From: Diadophis punctatus similis
Lineage: Eukaryota > Chordata > Lepidosauria > Squamata > Dipsadidae
Reading direction: 5' to 3'
Length of the DNA: 64,000 nucleotides
NCBI GenBank assembly: GCA_023053685.1
Contig: JALIGW010000005.1
Location: 52,204,742 to 52,268,741 of the forward strand
Shown: piece after piece, positions 33,687-44,093 of the stretch
Numbering within the stretch: the first letter of the stretch is position 1
Layout: each line of letters begins with the position of its first letter
Made by a program: the position numbers and the translations under genes
The notes under the pieces: generated by a model
Told to the model about the DNA's origin: nothing
Seen by the model: the letters and a program-made list of their open reading frames with translations, nothing else
Database searches by the model: none

Positions 33687-34066
33687 CCGTGATGGCGAAC
33701 CTATGGCACGGGTGCCACAAGTGGCACGCGGAGCCATATCGGTGGGCACGCGAGCTCAGGTCCGGCGTGCATGTGTGCACCAGCCGGCTGATTTTTGGGC
33801 CTTCTGGGCCCACTGGGAGTCGGGAAACAGGCTGTTTCCAGCCTCCAGAGGGGGTGGGGAAGGCCGTTTTTGCCCTCCCCAGGCTCCTAGAAAGGCTCTG
33901 GAGCCTGGGGAGAGCGAAAAATGGGCATGCCATTGCATGCTGGGAGCAGGGGGGTCATGCGTGCATGTGCGGGGGTGCATGGAATTATGAGTGTGGGCAC
34001 GCACACACGTGATCCCCGCATCCCCCCCCTTTTGACACGCGAACCAAAAAAGGTTCGCCATCACTG
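33687..34066. mobile_element. hAT-type element, GTGATGGCGAACC family, copy 2
   Basis: 380 bp, with termini CCGTGATGGCGAACC and GGTTCGCCATCACTG and TSDs ATCTATAG and ATCTGTAG (7 of 8). Nearly identical to the element at 36556-36933. Non-coding. Confidence 0.92.
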
Positions 34067-34510
34067 ATCTGTAGGAAAAACACTGAGGTGCAGACACATC
34101 ACACCAACAACAAAGTTATGCATTGTTAAGGCCATGGTTTTGCCAGTTGTAACACATGGCTGTGAAAACCAAACCATCAAAAAAGACAAAAGAAAAAAAT
34201 GGATGCTTGTATCCTGTGGTACAAAAAGAACCCATCATGCAATACTAGATGAAGAAAAACTGGGATGTGGATAGGATATACTCAGTACAAAGGTTAAATA
34301 TTTTGTACACAAATGCAAAGGCAAGAATCTTTGGAACTGAATAAGGAACTGATGCTTGGGAAACTCAAAATTGAAAAGGGGCCCCCCAGAGAACAAGATA
34401 AATGACACAATCATGAGCTTATAAGAACTCAAAGAAGCAGATACTGTCAGACAATTGTGGTGAAATCATGACACAGGAAGTTAAGATCAAAAGGGACTGA
34501 ACAAGTTATA

Positions 34511-35384
34511 GCATCTGATAAATCCCCTAGCTATGGCAGTAGCAATAAGAAATTGCTCCTCATTATTATTATACCATGATTATTGGATGATACTATTAAA
34601 AAGTAAAGATATATCTACATGTTTCATGTGTCTCCTGGTGAATGCCTACATGCAATTTTCTTGGCAGCACTATGAAATTCTTATCATGGGTTCTTCTGGG
34701 ATATTTTTTCAATTTCTTAGCCCAACCAATAAACTTAGTATTCCCAATGGGTCTCCCAGGGAGGTAAAATCAGGACAAACCTTGCTTAGCTACCAAGGTC
34801 AATCAAGTTCATCCAGAAATGGCCAGCTGCTGACATGGATGGTGCTACAGAAGGCTATAAAATACTAGTGAGGAAGTGGCCAAAATTTGCATAGCTGGAG
34901 TCTTAAAATGAAATGTAGGAGGAGGCTGCAAACATTACAGTGGGGATTTCTCTGGTGCTGTGTAAGATTATGAATAATTATTGGCCTTATAATTATTCAG
35001 CTATCAGTGTCATTCATGGTCCCTAGAATCTTTGATAGGTTGGAAGCAAAAGTAGAAGCTAAACGGTGTTAGTATTAACACCTGCAATAAACTTAGAGGA
35101 TTAAAAAAAAATTCAATAGAAACTTTACTTTACTGGATAGCTTTGCCAAAAACATTTTTTTTTTGTTTTCATTTTAGTTGTATTCCTAAGGTAGAGCTTA
35201 GTTTGACTGAAATCTCTCTTCTCTCTGTCCATGTCAATTTAATCACTTCATCCAGTCAATCTTTGTTTTTTTCTTTTCATTCCCCATTTTGGAGATCTCA
35301 AAAGCTTTTATTAAAACATACACACCACAAAAATCGCCTTGAAGAGCCATTTCTATAATACCGTATGCATGAAGATATAGGTAG
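34511..35384. other. Non-coding DNA, unclassified
   Basis: No gene is recognised. The part at about 34650-34930 has a composition reminiscent of an old interspersed repeat, but I cannot place it. Confidence 0.4.
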
Positions 35385-35703
35385 TGACAGAGGTGATAAT
35401 TAATCTCACAAAGGAGAAGTTTGATCTTTTCCCGGACATCAGACATTAGAAAAGAAAACGCAGTTTAAAAGTCTAAGTAAAAATATTTATTTCGGTACAA
35501 AAACAATAAATCCTCATTATCTACATGCCTGATATAAAAGGTAGGTCTTCCTTCAATGGAAGCCAGGAACAGAAGGAAAGAATGGAATGCACACATGCGT
35601 ACAAGAACATATCAATCACGTGCTCAGGAATAAACCATTATATTAGATAGGGATGCTTCTCCCTGCATATACATATAACAGGCAATAAAATCACTGCGTG
35701 ACA
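35385..35703 (-). mobile_element. Solo LTR, TGTCA-type family, copy 3
   Basis: 319 bp. On the minus strand it starts TGTCACGCAGTG and ends TCACCTCTGTCA. Exact 5-bp TSDs GGTAG flank it (35380-35384 and 35704-35708). It contains TTTTTGTACCGAAATAAATA as in copy 1. The exact TSD fixes the borders of the family. No internal region. Confidence 0.88.
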
Positions 35704-36555
35704 GGTAGGTATAACTGTTCTGACTTGTGAACCGCCCTTGTAACAAGAAAGCTATAATTCAGGTTTACACGTTCACAGGTCTGGTCATTATCTTTAAAGT
35801 CTCACCTCTTTGCTGATGACCTATTCTCTCCCCAGCCCCCCAATGTCCTTTTGCTCTTAGGCTTCTGTATAGAGGGAATTTGAAACTAGGTTTGGGGAGC
35901 AAAGGGCTTTTGGTATGCCTCTTTCGCATTCCTCATTCACTCTTAGATTTTCAGATGGAGAGCTGAAGGAGAGCCATAGGAAAAGTAAGCAGTTTCCATG
36001 GGAACTGTGCAGTGGATATTAGTAGCTTTTTCAACCTCCAGTTCGGGAGTCTCCGTATAGATAAACAGCGTTTAAGCTGGTTTTAGTTATCATAAAGATG
36101 GTTTTTCTTTCTCTCTTCCATCCCCAATCAGCCACAATGTTGGAATCAATGTATTATTTAAAAAGGTTGTTATAGCAACCCCTTATTTTTGCCAAAAAAA
36201 ATATATCACCCATCGCTGTGATGAAATCCAGAATTCCAGATGAATTCCTAGCTAACATCCTAAGGGTTACACCAAAAACAATAAGCCTTTTGCAAAATAA
36301 GATGAATAATTTTATATTATATTTAAAAACCAATCTACTCCAAACCTGATGTTTTTGGCTAATGTTTTTCTTCCTATTACCCCTAAAACAGCCTGATAGT
36401 TCAAGAAAGGCTAGAATACATCTTATTTATGAAGATCTATGCCACAATTGATTTCTGAGTTTGCAGATGCCACAACACCCTTTCCTTGTTTGTTTCCAGT
36501 TGATTCTTACTGGTGTGAATGAACAGGGTGGGTCTTGTTCTCTAAAGCCTTAGAT
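35704..36555. other. Non-coding unique DNA
   Basis: Nothing recognisable beyond short AT-rich runs. Confidence 0.45.
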
Positions 36556-36933
36556 CCGTGATGGCGAACCTATGGCACGGGTGCCACAAGTGGCACGCGG
36601 AGCCATATCGGTGGGCACGCGAGCTCAGGTCCGGCGTGCATGTGTACACCAGCCGGCTGATTTTCGGGCCTTCTGGGTCCACTGGGAGTCGGGAAACAGG
36701 CTGTTTCCAGCCTCCAGAGGGGATGGGGAAGGCCGTTTTCGCCCTCCCCAGGCTCCTAGAAAGGCTCTGGAGGAAAAGCGAAAAACGGGTGTGCCATTGC
36801 ATGCTGGGAGCAGGGGGGTCATGCGTGCATGTGCGGGGGTGCATGAAATTATGAGTGTGGGCATGCACACACGTGATCCCCCGCATTCCTCCCCCCTTTT
36901 GGCACGCAAACCAAAAAAGGTTCGCCATCACTG
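36556..36933. mobile_element. hAT-type element, GTGATGGCGAACC family, copy 3
   Basis: 378 bp, same termini as copy 2, with exact TSDs CCTTAGAT (36548-36555 and 36934-36941). Close to copy 2 in sequence, but its own TSD shows a separate insertion and not a segmental duplication. Confidence 0.93.
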
Positions 36934-36941
36934 CCTTAGAT

Positions 36942-37548
36942 GGTTTCAAAGTGTGTGTGACTGTATCCTCTTCAGATTTATTCTGTGAAGCAAGAAAGAT
37001 GGTCTGAAAACTAATTCATTATTCATCAATACTTGATCCTGTCCCTGAAGAATCTCTGCATGTGCCCTAGGTGTCCAAAAAGCTTACCAAGTCTCAATCC
37101 TCCAGATATATTGGGTTGCTAACCCCTCTGAAGGACATCAGTTTGGAGAAAATGGTTGAGTCTTGAACACATCAAAGGTTTAGTTCTGCTTCCAGAAAAC
37201 CTGACAGAATGCATTTTATCTCAGCTTTCGTCAACTTTCAGAAGCTCTGAAACCACAACTACTTGAATTCCCAGCTAGTCCTTTGCTACATCGTCCAGAA
37301 ATTCTAGAAGTTGCCAACCCAGCACTTCCAGACAGCACCAGGTGGGGCCATTATAGGAGTTGACCAAAGAAAAGACACAGGTTCTACTTTGTATTCCACC
37401 ACAAGCCTCAGAGCCATTCAACAACAGCGGGTTGTTATGTGTTCCACCGAATGTATGGGGCACACAAGAATTCAATCCCAATCCCTCCAAGTTTCCATAA
37501 TTATCATGCTGGATTAGGAAGAGCGGGAGTTAAATGTAGTTAAATATA
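36942..37548. other. Non-coding unique DNA
   Basis: No exon or element is recognised. Confidence 0.45.
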
Positions 37549-37925
37549 ACTCTGGTGGTGCAGTGGTTAGAACGCAGTATTGCAGGCTAACTCTGCCCAC
37601 AGCCAGGAGTTCGATCCTGAGGGGCTCAAGGTTGACTCAGCCTTCCATCCTCCAGAGGAGGTCAGTAAAATGAGGACCCAGATTGTTAGGGGCAATATGA
37701 TGACTCCGTGAACCCCTTAAAGCAGAGGTCTTCAAACTTGGCAACTTTAAGACATGTGGACTTCAACTCCCAGAATTCTCCAGCCAGCATAGCTATGCTG
37801 GCTGGGGAATTCTGGGAATTGAAGTCCACAAGTCTTAAAGTTGCCAAGTTTGAAGACCCCTGCCTTAAAGAGTGCTGTAAAGCACTGCGGAGCTGTATAT
37901 AAGTCTAAGTGCTATTGCTGTTTAT
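37549..37925 (+). mobile_element. Sauria-type tRNA SINE split by a palindromic MITE
   Basis: The head is CTGGTGGTGCAGTGGTTAGA (A-box region), with box-B-like GAGTTCGATCC, then AAGGTTGACTCAGCCTTCCA and AAATGAGGACCCAGATTGTT. The SINE resumes at 37863 after the insertion with GTGCTGTAAAGCACTG and ends TATATAAGTCTAAGTGCTAT. The tail matches the element at 33434-33656. The 130-bp insert at 37733-37862 is later. Confidence 0.88.
37733..37862. mobile_element. Palindromic hAT-type MITE, copy C, inside a SINE
   Basis: 130 bp, starting CAGAGGTCTTCAAAC and ending GTTTGAAGACCCCTG. It folds on itself around CATAGCTATG. Exact 8-bp TSDs CCTTAAAG (37725-37732 and 37863-37870). A distinct subfamily from the CAGTGTTTCC copies, though the arm core (GGACTTCAACTCCCAGAATT) is shared. 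Confidence 0.93.
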
Positions 37926-38020
37926 AATTAGAAATCAGAGAGGTTGCTGTTTATATTCTGCTTTTCTGAGAAGCCCACTAACCCAATCCATTTCTCTGGA
38001 GAGGCTGCACGAGGGGTTTT

Positions 38021-38044
38021 GTGTCTGTCTGTCTGTCTGTCTGT
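38021..38044. repeat. (GTCT)n microsatellite
   Basis: About five to six GTCT units. Confidence 0.85.
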
Positions 38045-38069
38045 GTATGTGTGTTTTAATCCAAGCCAC

Positions 38070-38520
38070 AGAGGGATCCGAGCGGCGGTGTTGGGAGGGG
38101 AGATGTCAACTCCGCCATCCCTCCCTCTGCTGATTAACGGCGCCAGGTAGGTAGCGCCAACCTCTGCGCCTGGAGCAATGGGCATCCAGGGGAGCTCCTG
38201 GCCACCGAGCGGAGAACCGGAACGCCAAAGCTCGGGCGGGGGGGGGAAGAGTTACACCTCCTCCCGCAGCAAGATGAGAGTCAAGGGGGCATCATTAAAA
38301 GCATCCGCTCTGCCTTCTGGTAAACAAACACCGCGCCGGGAGGCAGGAGCAGCCTCTGACCCGAGCCGCCGGCGGGACTGCCCCGCTGCGAGCGGGTGGA
38401 GAGAAGAAAAGGAGGAGGTTTCAAAACGAAGCCAAAGCGAAGCAGCGCCAGGAAGAACCAACAAACGAGGTTAAGAGAAAGGAAAGACACCAGAACGCTC
38501 ACGATGCTATGGCGACGGTG
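38070..38520. promoter_or_regulatory. CpG-rich patch
   Basis: Many CGs (for example GAGCGGCGG, GCCGCCGGCGGG, CGCGCCGGG) in an otherwise CpG-poor area, with a G-run at about 38239-38246. A possible small CpG island. Open frames on both strands carry no recognisable domain. Confidence 0.35.
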
Positions 38521-38776
38521 ATGGGTAATGATGATATTAATTTGAAATATGCACAGCCTTCCATAACCTGGGGGCCTCCAGATATATTGGAAGTACACTC
38601 CTTTTTCTCAAGGGGCTTGGAAAGGTAGTATTGCAAGACCACCCCCGCCCCCCCCCCAAGGAGGAGCTGAATATTCCTAACGCTGCTCAGGATACGGCCA
38701 AAAGTTTTCAAGTTTAAGGAACTGGGGACTTTCTGCCCGTACAATGTCTCCAGTGGGTGTGGGAATCCTTCCAGGT

Positions 38777-38941
38777 CAGTGTTTCTCAACCTTGGCAGTT
38801 TGAAGATGTGTGGACTTCAACTCCTAGACTTCAAGATGTGTGGACTTCAACTCCTAGAATTCCCCAGCCAGCAACGCTGGCTGGGGAATTCTGGGAGTTG
38901 AAGTCCACACATCTTCAAACTGCCAAGGTTGAGAAACACTG
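38777..38941. mobile_element. Palindromic hAT-type MITE, copy D, with internal duplication
   Basis: 165 bp, with ends CAGTGTTTCTCAACC and GGTTGAGAAACACTG and exact 8-bp TSDs TTCCAGGT (38769-38776 and 38942-38949). About 30 bp longer than copies A and E because GTGTGGACTTCAACTCCTAG is duplicated in tandem in the left arm. Confidence 0.93.
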
Positions 38942-38949
38942 TTCCAGGT

Positions 38950-41900
38950 GATCTTACCCGCCCTGCCAATTTTAAACCCAAACTGGCTTGAACAAAAAGT
39001 TTTACTGGAGAGCCGCCCAGTTTTCCTGTGTTGAGGTTTGGGCACTTCTTCCTCTACTGGAACTACTCTCTCTCATTCTAATGACTCAGAGTTAGTCACC
39101 TACGCAGTCTCCCCACCTCGGAGAAAACCCGATTAAACGCTGCAGGACTGACTACTCCGCAAATACGAATCCGGTTGCACGAAAGTTTGTTGCGCTCCAA
39201 AGCCTGTTCTAGAACAACAGCAACCGGTCTTCGAGATAATCGCGGTTTCCTTTCTTGTAATTTACCGGCAAATTAGCGAATAAAAAAAATAACAGCCAGG
39301 ATCGTTGTATAAAATATCCCCATAAAGGCTTGAAACAGTTTATTCCAGCCTCTCTCGGTTCTCAATCGAGAGCCTGTCTTGGATAAGTCGCGCACAACTG
39401 TATGGTCTTTGCGGTCCCGGAAAAGTTTAAACAATTTTATTTTTGCTAATGGTTTTTTGCATTTGGTATGAGTGGAGAACATGGAAACGTTTCTCTTGTG
39501 CTGTAAGAAGGCTCTTAAAAAGCAGTTTTCTTAATAAAACTAAAGTTTACTTAATCTTAGCAAAAATTGAACGTAAGGAATCCGTTGTTCCACACACAGT
39601 TGAAGTTCCTAGTCTTTTATTAAAACTGACTCAGAGCAGTTTACCGTTTTTCCGTCTTGAGTTCAATGGCCTTTGTTCGGAAATACCTGAGCATACTTTG
39701 CAGTTTTGGATTTTATCCCAAATCCCAAGGCTTATAAGCAGTCTTCAAAACTCTCTTATTTAATGTTTACCTAGAAGTAAATACCCTGAAACATGCTTAC
39801 AGAGGAAGATAAATATTATTGCGGAAAATGATTAGCAACACATCACAGAAACCTTAGATAGTCCAATCAGTTATCAATTTTAAATAGTTATTAGATGCAT
39901 ATTCACCTGCGCTAACCTTAACACTCTAGTATTAATTAATACTTGTGTTTTAATTGCCTCAAGTACCTTCACTGTTTCATAACATCCGTTATGGATACTG
40001 GAAACAGGATACTGAACTTTTAAAAAACAAACAAACTATTATTATCCTTTGCACCTGGATATAGTTATAGCTATAGATTCAGAAAGATGACTCTTGGGAC
40101 TGAAATGTGTCTGCTACTAAAAAAAAGGATGCATAGCAACCTCTCTTCTTTTGATGGCATTTTATAAACACATGCTAGAGAAAGTGGAAAATATCCTCAT
40201 AGCCAAAGAACTATGCAACAATAAAACGTTCCTAATATGTAAAACAACAGGGCCTTTAAAGAAAAGAAAATCGAAGCCTTTCGCATTACCTTCCCCTTTG
40301 CCTCATTATCGGCCCCGCCCCCTTTCCTCTAATGCTTTATTAAGAGCTACAGGGTTGTGAGAAGGAGCCAGCCACCTTTTACATCTCAATTTTTCTTCTC
40401 TGACATTGACAGTGAAGGGGGTGGAGAGAATGGGAGACGGGTTCCCTATGTGTCAAGGTTGTAAATTTCCTTTATTGGTTACAGACTGGACAAAGTCCAG
40501 CCGAGCCACCATAGAAAGCTTCTGGAGACATAATGAGTGGACAAGGGGGCCCCAGCGTTATAAGCTCTCCAGAGGAACCACAATGAAATTAGCAAGTAAT
40601 TACAAGCTTGATTGTTCATGTAGCAGACACTGAAAGGAAAAAATGGGGGAGGGGAGGGGGACAAGTATCACGGAATATACCTGAGATGATGGTAAACAAT
40701 TGGAAATATTTCCTTTAAAATTAAGGTATCTATTGGTTAAAGAAACTGTAAATTCTGTCCCGCCTTCTCTTATTGCTACGTAGGAAATAAATTCATGCAG
40801 GGACTCCCTCACCTTCTGAGTCGTCTGATGAATAACTAAAATTAAGCTTTGTGATTTTGTATAATATTTAACTATTCAGAAATGCATCCATATCCCATTT
40901 CCAATCAATTTAAACTGCCAGGGTCTGCTTCCTTTTGCCATGACCTTAAGCTTCTCAGCTCTCTTTGTCAGAAATTTCCTTAGATGTCAAGACATCTGTG
41001 AGCTTTCAGTTGGGTGCATTGCTTGAAAACAAATCCCAAAGAAATCAGTGGTGCGCTTCCAAGTTTTCCATATATATGGAAAAGGCTTCAGTAAAACTTA
41101 TTTCCAAGGAAATGTATCTCAGGTGGCAGTTTAAGGGGGTTTGAAGTCAATAAGCGGTTTGTGGACAGCTATGTAAAACTCTCCTTAGAGCTAGTAAAAC
41201 TAATGACAGGGCATTGGTGCCCATATTCAGTTGCAGAAAAGTCACAGAGAAAAAGAGATATTTAAAATCTTTGAAGAGGTAATGCTAAAGAAGATTACCC
41301 AGAAATAAATCTGGCTGAGTCAACTGTATAAGGTTTGTGGTGTTATAATATCTGCCAGCCTGGTGCCCTTATACTTATGAAACCTTATTCACAACTAAAA
41401 GAGTTAGGTAGGATTTATTCCTGAGTAGACAGTCATTAACTGGACACTTTAAAATGGTTTTCTCCTCTTATTAGATCTTCCATAATGAAGTGTTTGAAAA
41501 AATAAAACCATTTTAATGCTTTTTTAAAAAAAGTCTATAAATGAAAAAGTGGGGAAATTCATAGGAAAAACTTGTGAGTTCTATCTTTTAAATTGCACCC
41601 CTTCAGTTAAAGCTTACTTCTGAGCACCCACACCTGTATTTTTGATGCACTTCTGCACCAATCCTTCTACACCTCCACAAACTTTTGCACATCCATTTCC
41701 AAGAATTAAGCTGCTGCTATTTGAAGCCTTGTTTCAAACCCAAGGGCTGAACAACAGAAGAAATTTTAATTTGCAATCTCTTTTTTATTTATGTTAGGGA
41801 ACCAATAACAATGTCTGCAATGTTTGCTAAAGCTTCCTGCCTGAACTTCTGTAAAACCCTTTTCCATTCCCAGTTGAAGCTGGATCTTCCCCAATAAATG

Positions 41901-41953
41901 CTAATAACAAAAGGTTCACTGTCAAATCTAGGCTACCCAGAAAGGCCTGGATG
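38950..41953. other. Non-coding unique DNA
   Basis: No exon or repeat family is recognised over 3 kb. Segment 40384-40640 stands out as compact, less AT-rich and rich in short palindromic or homeobox-like cores (TAATTA, CCATTGT-like). It is a weak candidate regulatory element. Confidence 0.4.
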
Positions 41954-42237
41954 CAGGGGTGAAATTCTATTTTTTCCCTACCGGTTCTATGGGCGTGGCT
42001 TGGTGGGCGTGGCAGGGGAAGGATACTGCAAAATCTCCATTACCACCCCATTCCAGGGGAAGGATACTGCAAAATTCCCATTCCCTCCCCACTCCTGGGG
42101 GAAGGATATTGCAAAATCCCCATTCCCACCCCATTTTGGGGCCAGCCAGAGGTGGTATTTGCCGGTTCTCTGAACTACTCAAAATTTCTGCTACCGGTTC
42201 TCCAGAACCTGTCAGAACCTGCTGAATTTCACCCCTG
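41954..42237 (+). mobile_element. hAT-type element, GGTGAAAT family, copy 3 (3 internal units)
   Basis: 284 bp, starting CAGGGGTGAAATTC and ending GAATTTCACCCCTG, with exact 8-bp TSDs CCTGGATG (41946-41953 and 42238-42245). Three tandem units of about 41 bp each carry GGATACTGCAAAAT or GGATATTGCAAAAT. Confidence 0.94.
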
Positions 42238-42245
42238 CCTGGATG

Positions 42246-43827
42246 TAACTTACATTCATGCCTTCAGTTAGAAATCTGTCCCCACTAGTGGCTGAAAACA
42301 CCATTCAATCCTTGATCTGTTTTCTAAATAGAACTGCTACCCTAAATTGGGTTGTCTGAATTTGGGTCTTCATCATCTCAGTTCTTACCTCCTCCTTTTC
42401 ATACTTTTATCTTTATGACTTGGGTGCTTAGTTTTCAGGCCAGCGAGTGTCAATAACCAATGGCCAAAGGAGAAATGCCATTACACCTTCCCACACCTTC
42501 TTGATCACCTGTCATAACTTCTTGATCACCTGTCACATTTTCTTGAAAAGCATACTGGAATCCAAGGATATTTTTTACCCATCACTTTGTTGCTATCAGG
42601 CAACTTTTGAACTTGAGCAGTAAAAAAAACTATTTTAAGGTACAGATCAGAAAATATCAGTGTAAGACACTGCATAAATTAAGTGTTGGGGAAAGAAATA
42701 TGGCCAGCATAATGAATCAAAGGAGAATACTAGGGTTGCCAGTGTGTTTTGGTGTCTGTCTGGATTGCAAGATGGCAGGTGAATTTTCAGATTATCAGGA
42801 GCACTACTCATTTTCTCCCCTTTTATAGGGAAATGTTATTTTAATGTAAAGTTCTTCCTTGCTAAGAATATACCCGTTCACAACCAATGCTTGCTGAACC
42901 TAACTTTCCAAACAGAATGAATGAAAACTGTGGGTGAGTCCCACAATCTGGGCAAGAAGTGTGTGAGGATGAGCTCTTACCATTCATTTTTTTCCTACTT
43001 TTTCAAACACAACCCAGCCGCTTAAAACAAGGGAAAGGGAGAAATTTGGATTGAAAGCTAGGATTGTGCATAGTTTAAGACCGCTCTTGTTAATGGCTGG
43101 CTTTCAAACCAATCTCTTCAGGATCAAAAGCATTGCATCTCCAGGTCTACAATCCATATCATACAGCTTTATAAATAGAAATCCATAGGTTAGAATCCTC
43201 AATGGACTGGACTTGAACATGCCTATATGCATGTTGTCTTGCAAAACCTTGGGAGAGCATAACTAACTGACCAATATTCCATATGAAGAAAACAAGAACA
43301 AGCAACCTGCTCAATCCATTCAAGGGAACTCCAGACACAGTTCTTCCCAATGTCATACTTCACATTCTACTCATTCAAATACCTAGATGAATTTTTTTTT
43401 TAAAAAAAAGCTTCCAATGAATATCAGGAGAGTCAAAGAAAGATTGCATTGGCCTCAGTTATGAAGTTCAGACTAGATTTTCAATGTCCATATTTCTAAA
43501 AGGGGAATGAATTTTTCACATTTTCGCCTCAACATTTTGGAAACATTAGGGCAAACTGGGCATGTTCTAAAAGATATGGGCTGTAATCCTAAATGCAATT
43601 GAGTAGGAAGGTCTTCCCATTTATCTCAGTGGAGCATTCTTCTAAATACACCCCACATATGTGAGCGGGGAAGGGAAGGAACATGGTGACAAAAAGGGAA
43701 AGTATTCCAGCAGTTCTTTTCTCATGACAGCTAAAAGCTTTCCTTCCTACACATGCCATTTCTCTACTTATAACACCGTCTCACTGGACCTGGCTTGCTG
43801 AATGCTCCAAAAAGATGATGATAATAA
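42246..43827. other. Non-coding unique DNA
   Basis: No gene or transposon is recognised. It ends in a short (AAT)n, which is the target of copia copy 2. Confidence 0.45.
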
Positions 43828-44093
43828 TGTCAGAGTTACGCAATAAATCAGAAGCTTCAAAAGATAACTGCATTTTGCTGATTCAAATAACTTCTTTATA
43901 AGTAGAATAAAACATTATCAATACCACACTTTGTTTCAGATCACATGTTGAGATGTTTTCATACTGGAGTATAATGGTGGACAGAGTAAACCACGCCCTT
44001 CTTCTTGCTAAGTTTCTGGACATGCTCAATTAACACTTCAGCCGGATTGGCTGACTCAATCACATGGCTCTCCCAGTCATGAATATTCCAACA
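43828..44093 (-). repeat. 3' LTR of copia copy 2
   Basis: 266 bp. Two mismatches to its partner LTR: one near 43919 (T against A) and one near 43998 (C against T). Confidence 0.93.

Larger units (their letters stand above)
31366..34510 (+). pseudogene. Decayed Bov-B (RTE) LINE, split by three insertions
   Basis: Broken frames track a Bov-B ORF2. A PPNDRMIS...FKVYVPTTDADKAEV endonuclease stretch lies at about 31415-31515. An RT stretch with DQEATIRMQH and FKKLRYADDT lies at about 33010-33200. LSIKRKLSMAAPTQ and SHETDRHLLFG-like parts follow. IVKAMVLPVVTHGCEN lies at about 34125-34175, and REQDKWHNH-like C-terminal codons at about 34390-34410. Stops and frameshifts are frequent. Bov-B is a hallmark of squamates (and ruminants). 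Younger insertions sit at 32703-32781, 33434-33656 and 33687-34066. Confidence 0.78.

Noticed and set aside
36542..36988. Open frames on both strands of about 100-138 codons
   Set aside because: They are translations of the hAT element at 36556-36933. The same peptides recur at 33687-34066.
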